Of a DNA stretch of 64,000 bases, positions 35,301 to 46,010 are shown piece after piece. The position numbers were made by a program, and so were the translations under genes. Under the pieces are notes generated by a model that was given only the letters and a program-made list of their open reading frames with translations, did not search any database and was not told the origin of the DNA. Positions within the stretch are counted from its first letter, which is position 1; every line of letters starts with the position of its first letter. The DNA comes from Mactromeris polynyma. Its lineage: Eukaryota > Mollusca > Bivalvia > Venerida > Mactridae. Location of the stretch: the NCBI GenBank assembly GCA_032209605.1, contig JASFXZ010000002.1, positions 57,104,431-57,168,430 of the forward strand, in the 5' to 3' direction.

Positions 35301-38300
35301 TGTCAGTTTATCAAAGAAAACATTTTGCTACATGTTACAAATGATAAAACTGTTAAATCGATTTTAAAATGTTATGATATGTTATTTTAATACTGAACAA
35401 GCGCTCATTGTATCAGCTGTATTGGGATAATGAATAAAGTATTTCAGAAACACGTTACCATGACAATGTTAATAAATAATCACTTTTGAGATAATATTAA
35501 TACTAGTTATAATTCTGATAAAATTTAATAATAGTTATGATACAGTGGTACAAAACAAAGGCTTATTTAATAGCAGAACTTTTTTGTTTTCAGGAGACGC
35601 AAACTTTACAGCGGCTGATTTTGATCTTGGTGACATGCTAATTGATCTGGTCATAATTATTATAATTATTGGTGTTTTATTGTTGGTCATGTGCATACTA
35701 GCAGTTGTGGGTGCATGCCGTTCCAGCAATTGGTGGTAAGTAGTTTTCTACTTTGTCTGCAATTTTCAAGATTTCAAGATTTATTTATACAGTGCAGAAG
35801 TCCCAAGGGAGTGGGTAACATTAGCATTATAAATAATATGAAATCATGATGAACATCACGTGTAATAATGGTTGAAAACGGCTACATTAATGTAGTTAAT
35901 TTATAAGCATAGTTCGAAGCCTTTACTAACAATACATTTTGAAAATTATCATTACAATATCGGCAAAAAGTAACGAAAATAATATATATATCACACAAAT
36001 AAATATTACAAAAATACTTGTAATTTGTGTAAATGCGCTAAATTGTGTAAGTAAGTGTGTAAAAAAGAGACTTATGTTGACATGTTATTGTTAAGTTCTT
36101 CTAATAGTCCATTAATTGTTCACATAATATACTTAATTTTTCAAGTTTCTATAAGTTATAACTTGTAACTAAGTTTATAAGTTTTAACACTCTGGTTCTT
36201 TGTCTTGTGTATCTATCTTTGTATTTAACTCTATAATTATCAAATAATTGGCACTTAAATAGATACAACGGTATGGAGACAAGTTTATTGATAAAGTTTC
36301 TACGATTGAAGTAATATAAGGTTAATGAATGCGTTACAAATGAGCAGACTGCTATAACTTTTTTGGTCCCCAAATATATGTATATAACATGCCATGTATT
36401 AACAGTGGTAGAAATCATTTATACGTATAACATGTTACAAATTCAGTGATGACAAAACCGTCTAACGAAATACATTACTTCGCTTTGTTTATATTGGTAT
36501 ATAGACCAGAAAGCACAACTACTCGTTTCTTTGGTAATTTTATTAAAACACGCTGTTAAGCCTATGAACATAAAGCAGTTATTTCTAAAACTATAAAAAA
36601 ACTACAACATGAATCGGATTATCAAAGCTGCAAGGTGTAAGTATTACGTACCAACATCACACACCTGAGTTCGTTTAGAAAAAAAGTACGATATTAAGTG
36701 TATATTATACTTTACAACCGAATGTGACTTAACGTATGTAAATTAACGATAATTAGATTACTTTACATTTAAGACCGACTTTCTTCAAAACCAAAGGTGA
36801 TCCTTTTTACTTGGGTTTCAATGTTCTGTTCAAAGATAAATATACCCAAATTTATGATTTTCAGTATGCGATCATTGTTGCAGTGCTTCTTATAACCCAG
36901 ATTGTACTGTCAATACTTGTATTTGCCTATCCGGACACCGTAAGTACTTATGATTGCACCCATTATATAGTTTGAAGTCAAATAAACATCCAGAGTCATG
37001 TACTGACCAGTCCAGCTATTTGGATGGAGGAAGACCCCAGGTGCCCCTTCTAGTATGATCTTATGTATTTGCACATACCTGGGTTAAACCAACGTATTTC
37101 TGTAAGCCAGTTGGATAGCTTACTTATATACACATACCACATCCCAGGTAGGATTCGAACCCACAGCGGTGAAAGCCAGGTGATTTTGAAGTCAGCGACC
37201 ATAACCACTCAGCCACGGAGGCGCCTTACAAATGTACAATGTAGTTCCTTGCTCAACTATTATTTTCACATAGTTCTTCAGTTTCTTTAAACATACGGTA
37301 GTAGAATTCACTTATCGAAAATTGAGCTTCAATACATACATGTGGCTGAAAGGTCTCCGCAAAGTTCAATTATGACCCAAACTATCACATTGTCCTCGTT
37401 TACACAACGCAGCTAAGTCAATAACTGGCATATAAAAGCACGCTGGCTGCGTAGATGGACATGCTAATCCAATTTATAATGGCTCGAATATCATGAAAAC
37501 ACTTCACATGCTCCAGTCCGCTTCAGCGAAACAAATCAGAGCTAGGGAGGCATATCAGTCAATGGGTAGCGCCCTGATTCCTGCTCCAAAGGTCATGGGT
37601 TCATGCCCTGCGTTCAACGGGATTTTATCACTAACATCACAATCCCTGAATTGGTTAAAAATCAAAAATGCAAATATCAAGAATGATTATACTAATTGAA
37701 AGAATGTGTTGCACTTTCGATGAAATTTAAAAAACAAAATAAATAGAAAATACCTATTTTATTTGTTTCATTTTCTTTGTTTATTACGTTTTGCCGTTTC
37801 TAGACTGCATTTCAATTATTTAATTGACCTAACCAGTGATTCTGTATTACCAACCAGTACTAATATACTCCTCCACAAGCAACTGAAAACTACCCCACAA
37901 ATTACTTTCGATGCATTATCTTAAGGACAATTTTCACGGCAAAGCCGCCTCGCCGAGGTTTCAAACCAGCGACCTCTAGATTAGCAACTGAGTGTTCTGC
38001 CGACTGAGCTTACCGAATGGATTGAACTTAAATTGAAGGCCGTTTGAAGGTACAATGTGTGGACGATGTGTTTTGGAAATATCCCGCGGACTTGAGGAGC
38101 TGACGACCTATTCTGCCACCAATCCCTTGTTATATCCTTTGAACAATTCTCATTTATTTTGCCATGCGTTATTTTCAGATAAAGAATGCTGTGAAACCGA
38201 AATTTAATGGTTACTTAGATGACTATGATGGCATTAAAGGCTCAGGGTATGCACTTGGAATGAACACACTAATGCAAAAAGTAAGTATTTTATTTATGTT

Positions 38301-41300
38301 TTCGTCAATCAGAACACGAGTAGCATTGGATGGAACGAATTTGATTCATTGACGACTAGCATGCATCTTAAGCCCAAACTCGAGTAAACATAAATAGTAA
38401 ATACTTAATTAAATGTAAGCTTGTTAACCACATAAAAACGGCCAAATAGCAACAGAATGGTGGTTTGTGTCCAAACACTGTCTACGTTTATTTGTTTGGC
38501 TGTAACTTGTTTCACGAGGAGACCAAGATATCAAGTATTTATGTCGTCTGCATTCGGAGTGGGTTCTAGTGCCGACATGTCTATTTTATTTAATATCTTT
38601 ATTTTTTATGCCCCCACTCTGAAAGGGGGACATATAGATTTGCCCTTGTTCGTCTGTCCGTCCGTCCGTCCTTCCGTCCGTCACAAAATCTTGTGTCACT
38701 TATATCTCCAAATGTATATGAGCCACAGTCATAAAACTGTACAGGAATGTTCACCAGCATGTGTCAATTTGCACCTGGGGTTTCATGTTTGGCTGTGCCT
38801 AGTAAGTGCAAAGTTATGGCCCTTGTCTTAGTTAAAATAAAGCATACAGAGTATGCAATTTGGTGTCACTTATATCTCCAAAAGTATATGAGCCACAGTC
38901 ATAAAACTTTACAGGAATGTTCACCAGCTGTGTAGTTCTGCACCTTGGGTTTCATATTTGGTTGTGTCCAGTAAGTGCAAAGTTATGACCCTTGACTTAG
39001 TTAAAATATAGCCTATAGAGTATGCAATCTTGTGTCACTCATATCTCCAAAATAATTTAAGCCAGAGTCATAACATTTTACAGGAATGTTCACCAACCTG
39101 TATAGTTGTGCACCTGGGGTTTCATGTATGACAATGACCATTTAGTGCAAAGTAATGGCCCTTGACTTATCACCATAATCGGTATAGTTGTTCACTTGGT
39201 AATTTTGATACCCATTTACAAACTATGAGCAGAATAATAGCATTGGCTTTTGTGACAATGGCTGCAAGTGGGGACATCTGTTTTAGTTTAATTTACCTAC
39301 TTACTTTGTACATTTATTCGCACATATTTTATATTTTCAATTTTCATTTACTCTACTTACATTTTACTTACAGCATTTGCCATTTTATTATTTCATTAAC
39401 TAACAATCATTTCATTTTCTCAATTATTTATTTCATTTATACAAGTTTATTTTCACACTTATTCATTTCAATCTCTCATATTAACTGTATATGCCATTGC
39501 CTTGGTTATTTATTTAATACGCACACACTTCCTTTATTCGCTTACCAAATTATTTCATTTACTCACATTTGCTATAACATAATTATTCCTTTAATCCACT
39601 TTATATCTCGCTCATTCTCCTTACTCACAATCACTTCATTTACTCGATTAATTATTTCTTGTACTCACACTGAATTCACTACATCACATATTTGTGGCAT
39701 TCTCTGAGAGTTTTTGTCCAAAAAGAAAAACACAACAAAGATGATGTTTTAACATTTATTGCTACCACTAATAGGAGTGAACAATTTCAGTCAAAGTTAT
39801 ATGATTCGGCGGCGAGCAGAAGCAAAACAATTAACATTCCCATTTTTAACTAAATGTTTATATATTTTCTCCATGTCACAGTGACAGAGCGCTGCTTCCC
39901 TTTGTTTAACCGGTGTATTTTTGTAGTCTTGATGACCATATCAAAAGGGCTGTAATTCCCTGACAAAATGTCATTTGGCAAGTAATTTAGTTTTATGGTG
40001 TCCTACATGTATTTCTGCATTCAGAAATGATAGTATCATTACTGCGCACAGATATGTCATTTTGGCCAAAAATCTCGGAGAATGACACATTTAAAATTTC
40101 ATATTATCACATATTTAGAATACAAAGTACGAAATATGTTACAGTACCAATGCTGTGGTGTTGACAACAGCGATGATTTCACTAAGTCCAAAGATAAATG
40201 GAAGAAAAGCGATAAAGATGGGGACAAGGTGATTACGCCAGTGGCTTGCTGTAAGAAACTTCCTAAAAATGATACGCAGAGACAGAACTGTGCTGGTAAC
40301 ACTGTTGTATCTACAGAAACGTCTAGTTTGACAGACAGCAATTACAATAAGGTACATTAAATAAAAAATGAATACTGAAGTAAAGAAGGAAATATCACTA
40401 TACAAAAAGCACAAGGAATCATGAAAATATATGCGTATGAAACAATTACAAATACAAGGGGGACACAAGACACAAACATAATTTTCTGATATATAGCAAT
40501 AATAGCGTCGCCTTATTTATTGGTTTAAAACAAGAAGTTTGATTAAGTTTCTTCAGCGTGACACTATGACAATCATGTTCCTCCCACCTCAGAATCATTT
40601 GGGAAAGGTTTCAATTTCTTGCGTCGTAACTCAATACTTTTGAGCTTTTCCGCCAAAACTCCCTGCAGTTATCACTTCGTTTTCTCTGATGACTTCAGAT
40701 AAAAACAGTCGGTAAAGCATTGCCTTTTTACCGTTTGACCAATTCATTTCCAATTTAACCTCTCAAGAGCAACAGTCTCTCTACAACAACCACATTTTGC
40801 TCCTTCCAATGTGTGTTTCTGCAGAGAGCTTATGTTGTAGTATATGGTATGCCAACAATTGAAGCAAAGTGATCTGATTATTGAGGTCTAATTGTTATCA
40901 TTTTCAGGGTTGTGTCGATGCTGTGTATAAAAGTGTTGAGGAAATATGTTTTATCTACTTCAAAATTACCGTTGCTCTCTGTTGCATAGTGCAGGTAATA
41001 TTGTGTTCTTCGTCGTACTTCTATTTTGGAGGTAATGAAATATGTATAATACCCACTTGAACGACAATAGAGTGTGATGTATCAATCGTAATTTATCGGT
41101 TCTTAACGTCAGTATTGAAAGAAAGTTTAGTTTAACTCAACAATTGTGATGTTACAAAATCTTGTTAGGGGGTACCAACCACTTATTTAATTGTTTTCGG
41201 TGCGAACATGGCCAGGGTTGCATTACATCCCCAGAAGGCACTAGTACTGTGTTTTTGTCAAGAAAATGATTTAACATAATAATTTGATACAAATTGTTTA

Positions 41301-41536
41301 CTAAACTAAATATTGTTTCATTATTCTTTCAGGGTGTCCTTATTGTGTCTGCAATCATTATTTACAGGGACAAGGGCATGCAACGTCATCTAGTTGAAGA
41401 ATCTGCGCATGTTCAAAACTCGGCACTAGTTGAAATGTCGGAGCCGGTTAAAATCTCGACAGGCGCATTTATTGGACTAAAGCATTCTAAAGATAACGAT
41501 GGAGAATCAGCAGCATGCTTCATGGGTTTGTTTTAG
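26318..41536 (+). CDS. tetraspanin, eight coding exons
   Basis: Exons: 26318-26377, 30342-30459, 35594-35735, 36865-36939, 38179-38280, 40145-40351, 40908-40994, 41333-41536 (stop). All have GT/AG borders. Start chosen at CACAATGG because MVALTLAGRIVIGVFNIIFI is a normal tetraspanin start running into TM1 (exons 1-2). TM2 is in exon 3 (DLVIIIIIIGVLLLVMCIL). TM3 is in exon 4 (YAIIVAVLLITQIVLSILVF); its 75-base length is usual for the family. The large extracellular loop spans exons 5-7 with YQCCGVDN, PVACC, NCAG and GCVDAV, giving six Cys in the canonical CCG...CC...C...C pattern, plus an N-glycosylation sequon NDTQ. TM4 spans exons 7-8. About 331 residues with a C-terminal cytoplasmic tail. 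Plasma-membrane organiser by family. The coding sum is one base short: the exon 3/4 junction is out of phase. Confidence 0.88.
26378..29100. other. tetraspanin intron 1, first part
   Basis: No gene seen. A small direct repeat GTGACTATTTTTACTTT occurs twice in a row near 27959-27995. The surrounding 27880-28210 has the feel of an LTR end, but I could not confirm it. Confidence 0.4.
29108..29416. repeat. dispersed repeat B, copy 1, with inverted partner
   Basis: 29243-29416 matches 60497-60841 (ATAATACTGCAAAGAAAAAT, GGCTCGCGTATAGGATTCTA, CTTCATGCGCCTCGTGAC, CATGAGATCAGACGCTTG, AGCGCGCGCTT) but lacks an internal segment of about 149 bp. The preceding 29108-29230 is a diverged reverse copy (GTCACGAGGCGCATG, GGATATCC), so the locus is a fold-back. 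Non-coding, in tetraspanin intron 1. Confidence 0.7.
29419..29557 (+). repeat. pair of ~46-bp direct repeats
   Basis: ATTTCAAATGGTCAAGGTCT, then ATTTTGACTGATA.AATATTTGAAAC, occurs at 29420-29465 and 29512-29557, almost identical and 92 bases apart. Confidence 0.8.
29786..30158. repeat. fold-back repeat in tetraspanin intron 1
   Basis: 29786-29873 (TTTACAGACCCAGTTCCAAC, TTCTCTGTATA, CATTCTTTGAATCTTTTACA) is the reverse of 30053-30158, with an extra 20-27 bases in the right arm. The loop is about 180 bp. MITE-like, no protein. Confidence 0.75.
30460..32049. other. tetraspanin intron 2, TE-poor part
   Basis: No gene assigned. A minus-strand open stretch at 31603-31845 (80 codons) is not recognised and lacks support. 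Confidence 0.35.
32050..34900 (-). pseudogene. decayed LINE, nearly full length, antisense in intron 2
   Basis: Read on the minus strand from 34900: coiled-coil region (ENMQLDIENLDGVVARKSYV), endonuclease N-terminus (FSVFCLVETWVIDDNTIAGQ, GCFVYFPPENSPFY), endonuclease core at 34363-34028 (LLILGDMNARTGSL and GSSVIDYVVC), linker (QPAWFDQDCRESK), RT end near 33150-33290 (KTEVVVFKNGG), thumb region (GFGYIWQQQIAYDH, LIDQYYQSWYGCIEMSPKLY), Cys/His end (CLCKLCSRHALEDELHFLSV) and the 3' motif TATGGGCTGGTGGCC at 32066-32080. Stops and frame changes throughout, so it is inactive. Same family as 10341-12210 and 42694-43490. Confidence 0.75.
35070..35160 (-). mobile_element. LINE-like 3' end with (TCTA)n tail
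   Basis: On the minus strand the sequence ends CATTTTATGTTGAAATAAAT, then CTATCTATC, as expected for a LINE 3' UTR ending in a short microsatellite. No coding part. In intron 2. Confidence 0.4.
35764..36420 (-). mobile_element. LINE-like 3' end, antisense in intron 3
   Basis: On the minus strand 35764-35830 ends with CTTGGGACTTCTGCACTGTA, then TAAATAAATCTTGAAATCTT, a LINE-type 3' end with a (TTGAAATC)2 tail. Further inside, 36149-36418 is an open minus-strand stretch with no recognised domain that may be degenerate LINE sequence. Extent uncertain. Confidence 0.4.
36974..37226 (-). mobile_element. tRNA(Ser)-like-headed SINE in intron 4
   Basis: The minus strand starts GGCGCCTCCGTGGCTGAGTGG (A box), has a long variable-arm-like segment as in class II tRNAs, and B box GGGTTCGAATCC. 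The anticodon loop is 8 nt, so it is not functional. The body includes GGGGTCTTCCTCCATCCA and AAATAGCTGG, like the conserved body of common bivalve SINEs. Head at about 37140-37226. Confidence 0.7.
37552..37615 (+). mobile_element. degenerate tRNA-like sequence
   Basis: ATCAGTCAATGGGTAGCGCC resembles a D arm/A box, and GGTCATGGGTTCATGCCC a T arm/B box, 30-odd bases apart. The acceptor stem does not pair. SINE head relic in intron 4. Confidence 0.4.
37950..38012 (-). mobile_element. degenerate tRNA-like sequence
   Basis: On the minus strand TAAGCTCAGTCGGCAGAACA matches a D arm/A box and GGTCGCTGGTTTGAAACC a T arm/B box. The anticodon stem is poor. Third tRNA-like relic in the same intron. Confidence 0.45.
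38604..39237 (+). repeat. dispersed repeat C, copy 1 (170-bp tandem units)
   Basis: Opens TTTATGCCCCCACTCTGAAA, then GTCTGTCCGTCCGTCC, followed by about three units of 168-171 bp that each start GTGTCACTTATATCTCC and contain CACAGTCATAAAACT, AGGAATGTTCACCAGC and GGGTTTCATGTTTGGCTGTG. A second copy lies at 59118-59836. Non-coding, in intron 5. Confidence 0.85.
39285..39700. repeat. G-depleted low-complexity tract
   Basis: About 400 bases made almost only of T, C and A on the plus strand, with recurring TTCATTTACTCACAT-like words. Probably a worn minisatellite. The long open frame here (39162-39707) reflects this composition, not a gene. Confidence 0.6.
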
Positions 41537-41742
41537 TTAGATTAGATTGGAGTCGTAGCTTGTTGTAAAACCAGTGCCATATACATCAACACTCGTGTGT
41601 GTTTTGCCTTAAATCATCATTCGTTTATACAACAAGGAACATATATTTACTCCTTTTGTGCATACAGGGTGCATAACATAGTCATGTGGTTGGTGCTCGA
41701 CCTGACAACTAATTGCGGAGAACAAAAGCGAACTCATTTGGA

Positions 41743-41748
41743 AATAAA
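41743..41748 (+). terminator. candidate polyadenylation signal of the tetraspanin
   Basis: First AATAAA after the tetraspanin stop codon, 207 bases downstream. Position is reasonable for a short 3' UTR. No downstream GU-rich element was verified. Confidence 0.35.
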
Positions 41749-42387
41749 ACAGTATACTAAAATACAAATGTTATGAAATGCGAAGGCAATGCCTTAAGCA
41801 GGTTCGAGTAAATCGCATGTTGATGTTCTCTTCGTTAAAATCCCCTAATGAAGGCAATGTCATCAAACGGCCTCAAACACATTTTGTTGTGAAGTAGAAA
41901 TCCGCATTTGTTCGAAGATTTTATTGATCAAAACATATCATTAAAGACGCAATACAAATATTCACTTTATATGAATCCAACGTTATTGTTATTCGGATTT
42001 GAGAATATTTCCTCATCTACACAACAATCACTCACTAAAAACTATAAGACTCTGATTTCTAACGCCAATGAAACAGTACAAGTTTCATCGAATGTTCCTT
42101 ATTCTTTAAACTTTACTTTCTGCAAGGTTGAATTGAGCTGTTGCTCTAGGAATATTATTGTCTTTACTTATATTTCAAACTGCATGCATAAGCAAAAACA
42201 TAAGACGATTCGTTATATTTGTTATAAACTTAGAAATGAAATTAATGTAAAACAAACATGGACTTTGGTGTTGTAGCATTATTATAATTATCATTGCGAG
42301 CAATAACTGTAATTGCATAAAAGTATCATGAAGATATTGTCAAATTACTTTACCATCCATATCTGTTTTTGGAAAATTTAATTGGAA
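41749..42387. other. tetraspanin 3' flank
   Basis: A plus-strand open stretch at 41908-42276 (122 codons) is Ser/Asn/Tyr-rich and not recognised. No other feature. Confidence 0.35.
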
Positions 42388-42693
42388 TTTACCCAAGTAT
42401 CAGTATATTTTTACTGACAGTTCCAAGGCTGTACTTCGCTGTATGGTTATTATTTTTGTTTGTGTTTTGAATGTATTTTATATTTCCCTTTCCCCTGTGC
42501 AATTTTGTCACTTTATATAGTGTTCGGGTTATTTCCTGCCCAGTTTCGGCCTATTGCTGCCAGCTGTCTTGACTTGTCCTGTGATCTTTTCCATCCATTA
42601 ATTCCCCTCTCTTTCACTGTCCACTTTGATTATCCTAGTTATTCCTTATGGTATGTCAGGACATTCCTTGTGCCCCTGTTCCTTAACGTGTGT
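42388..42693 (+). repeat. dispersed repeat A, copy 2 (3'-truncated)
   Basis: TTTTTACTGACAGTTCCAAG, CAGCTGTCTTGACTTGTCC, TTTTCCATCCATTAATTCCC and GTTCCTTAACGTGTGT align with copy 1. It stops where the LINE fragment begins. Confidence 0.75.
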
Positions 42694-43490
42694 TAAAGTT
42701 TGGCTTAGAATCTTAAAACTACCAAGCGACAGTTACATTAGAAAATGTTATAATATGTTATTGACACTTGAGACTTACCATTTTAATTGGACCAAAGACA
42801 TTGAAAAGTTGCTGTGTGAAAATGGCTTTGCATATGTTTGGTTACAACAAGGTGTACAAAATGAGAAAATGTTTTTGGAAAATTTCGAACGCAGACTGAA
42901 AGATATATATTTACAAAATTGGAATATTAAGCTTAGTACATTTTCAAAACTTTGTGTGTATAGGTACATACAATCCTCATACGAAAGTGAACCATATCTA
43001 TCAGTACTATATATCAGAAAATTTAGGCATTCTTTTGCACAGTTTCGAACTGGAGAAAGTCATCTAGAAATAGAAAGAGGTAGATATACTTGTGTCCCTT
43101 TGGAAAACAGAACTTGTAAATTATGTACAAATGTATCCTTAGAAGATGAGTTTCACTTTATGTTAAAATGTGTTGCATATGATGACCTAAGAAGAAAGTA
43201 CATTCCAAAGAAATATTACTTGAATCCAAATACTCATAAGCTTTATATATTATTAAGAAGCAGGAATGAATCTGTAATAAAAAATGTAGCATGTTACATC
43301 CATTATGCAATGCTCTGTATAAAAAGTTTACTTGAACAGTTATGAGATGCATTTTCACATGCTGTTACATTCTATTGAAATTGTTATTCATGCATTATAT
43401 AACCTCCATATGACATTGTTTAGCTGCACACATGTACATGTTTATTTGATGTATGTTGTATATTGATGTTATGGGCTGGTGGCCTGAATC
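42694..43490 (+). pseudogene. LINE C-terminal fragment with 3' end
   Basis: Open to 43345: VWLRILKLPSDSYIRKCYNM, then FAYVWLQQGVQ, FERRLKDIYLQNWN, FRTGESHLEIERGRYTCVP and the Cys/His segment RTCKLCTNVSLEDEFHFMLK. This is the end of ORF2 of the LINE family seen at 32050-34900. After the stop come 3' UTR sequences, TATGGGCTGGTGGCC at 43469-43483 and an AATAAA-rich tail. The RT and endonuclease are missing (5'-truncated). The frame is intact for about 210 codons, so it is younger than the other copies. Confidence 0.75.
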
Positions 43491-44699
43491 ATGTAAAATA
43501 AAACAAAATAAACAAAGATACTTATTATCTCTCTTTTATGTATAGTCATGAGTATGTTCTCTGAGAAAGATCTCATTGGGATAATTAGGCTTAATAAATG
43601 GATAATTAAATAGTTTAGGTAACATCGCATTTAATCAACTGACTAGCAGATAGTGTGATGAAATGTGTATTATTGTCATTCATTCCAGTTAACATCTCTA
43701 AAAACTGTTTCTAAATGACAACACTTTCTACTAAAAGTACTCAAAAATTACACATACTCTGTCACGCGGTTCAGATGTATGGAAATTACACTATAAAGAT
43801 AACATGGGAGCACAAAGGCTAAATACGAGTATATGCCTTGTTGCGTGTACATGAAGTTTACTATTTGTGACTTTAGTGGAAGATTTCCAATGTTTGTATT
43901 TATTCATGTAAGTTATGGCACATAAATGTGCAGAAGACTAATATTGCTTTGTAAAAATGGCATTGAAGATAAACACGTATAATGTTTCTACACAAGTTCT
44001 GTTCATAGAAAGAACATGACTGCTTAACTGTCGCAAAACTCTAAAACAAGCAAATATGTTCGGCAGTCAAAGGGAGATACTGCAGATAAACTGGGACAAT
44101 TGCACTTGTTATCGAATTATCAAACTTGGCAAGGTAATTAAGCCCATAAACATTCTGACCAAGTTTGGACCAAAACGTCATAACTCCACAGCGACAGGGA
44201 TTAATCAGCTCGTTATTGAACTTGATATTGCCACCATGTCTCTTAAAGAAAATGTGAAAACTATATGGCTTATTTGGTACATTTTGCACAATTCAGGGTC
44301 AAATCTGTGGTGATCGGATTTGCACATGATACTATGGCCATACATAATTTGATTCAGTTTAGTGAAGAAGCAATAAAAACTGTTTCAGTTAGCAGACATC
44401 GTTGAGGACGCCGCCCACACATCACTCGCCATGGGTGGTTAAAAAATGCGACACGCCACGGCGAGCATATAAATATTATTCATTCAACAATACAATCAGT
44501 ACGTAATATACCAATATATGAAGATATCATGGTCACAATATGCAAAATTGTTCCATAATATATACATAGAGAACATTAACAAATAATTTGAATTTACTGT
44601 TCAGTCCCGAGTTTCTTTTATGAAAAAATCAAATAAAACAGTTAACAGATGGCCCAGCGAAATCTTTCTTGATATATAGTAATCAATAATACACGTTAC
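43491..44699. other. non-coding stretch with a bivalve-type repeat remnant
   Basis: 44050-44310 contains CTGACCAAGTTTGGACCAAA and related words that I associate with common bivalve dispersed repeats. It is open on both strands but without a domain. Otherwise nothing recognised. Confidence 0.35.
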
Positions 44700-45250
44700 T
44701 ATGGAAGCCCTGGAGGGACATTTAAAATCAATATTTAAAATTTAAAACTTATAATTTAAAATTTAATTCTTAATATTTAAAATTTAATTCTTAATATTTA
44801 AAACTTATCATTCACAAAGGACGCGGGAAACCTTTCCGTTGACAGATTAAACCTATGACCTGGGTCCAATGACACAATTTCGCAGCCAATCAAAGATCAG
44901 GTCAAAATGACGGCGGACCCTCAGCAGTGCTATAGTCTGTTTCGGTTACTTACCTAAGTGGATTACATATAGATAATATAGATCTAACTACTAGTGCAGA
45001 CACTAGAGGGATATAGTACTTCCTAGCTCTTAGTCAACATTTCCCCCATCCCCTCAAGCCGCGGTCTATATTCCTAGACATCATATTAATATAGTTTTCT
45101 TAAATTACTTTAAGGTTGTATCTTTTATTGTAATCTCTACTTTAACCATCTGTGTTCTGGTATAGCCTGCCTTAGGAAGTTAGGGCAAGTGAACGCCATC
45201 ACAGATATAGTATTATAGTATATAGTATTATCACAGGGGTTCGGCACGGT

Positions 45251-45314
45251 GGGGAATGGTATAATGACATTTTAACAAATTCTAAATTTGTTAAAATGTC
45301 ATTATACCATCCCC
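45251..45314. repeat. near-perfect hairpin
   Basis: GGTATAATGACATTTTAACA and its reverse TGTTAAAATGTCATTATACC are separated by only a few bases, giving a stem of about 30 bp with one unpaired base. Inside the loop of the long-TIR element. Confidence 0.85.
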
Positions 45315-45857
45315 CTGTGAGTATTATAAGGCTGTTGGTGACGGGGGTGACTTTTCAAAAAAGACCCAGATAATAAGTAAACATGTTTAACGGATATTTT
45401 CTGAATCAGGATGTACTATGAAAGATAAAATTCAGACATGCGTTTATACCCAGAACAGAAGTTAAATTAATTTATAAATAAAATGTTAAAGTTTAATATT
45501 AATAATTTATAAATAAAATGTTAAAGTTTAATATTTAATATTTAAAATTTAATATTTAAAATTTAAATTTTAATATTTAATAATATTTAATTAATATCCC
45601 CCAGAAATCGGGTCATTTTTTTAAAAGGCAACGCGGAATATTAAGAAGCTGTCTACTGAATCTGCACGCACAATAACATAACCTAACATTAGCATAACTT
45701 GACAAGGTTCACTCCAAGCTACATATACATTAGCTATGTGAGATTACAGTTAATAGATGTACGGAGCCATACTGTACTGTGCAATCTCCATATCAACGAT
45801 AACTTTATGCTAAGGCCGGGGCCAAGTCCATGGATGGACTATTTAATATATGATTAT

Positions 45858-46010
45858 TATATGTAAGTAAGTAAGTAAGTAAGTAAATAGTTTATTATAG
45901 TGACATGTGCATTTACATTTATATACATACATTACAAATAACAGATAGATAAGCACCCGGCCCATTGGGCCTATAGGTCACCTTAACATATTGAAGTAAT
46001 AGAGAATTTC
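45858..46010 (-). mobile_element. LINE 3' end with (TTAC)n tail nested in the TIR element
   Basis: On the minus strand GGTGACCTATAGGCCCAATG, GGCCGGGTGCTTATCTG and ATAATAAACTATTTAC precede (TTAC)5, the normal end of a LINE with a microsatellite tail. Its 5' extent is unclear. Confidence 0.6.

Noticed and set aside
37140..37226. tRNA-Ser gene on the minus strand
   Set aside because: 8-nt anticodon loop, mismatched stem and attached SINE body.
38604..39237. CRISPR-like array
   Set aside because: Units of 170 bp are adjacent, without short repeats separated by unique spacers; this is a eukaryotic dispersed repeat.
39162..39707. 182-codon plus-strand gene
   Set aside because: The frame is open because the DNA is almost free of G; the sequence is low complexity and lies in a tetraspanin intron.
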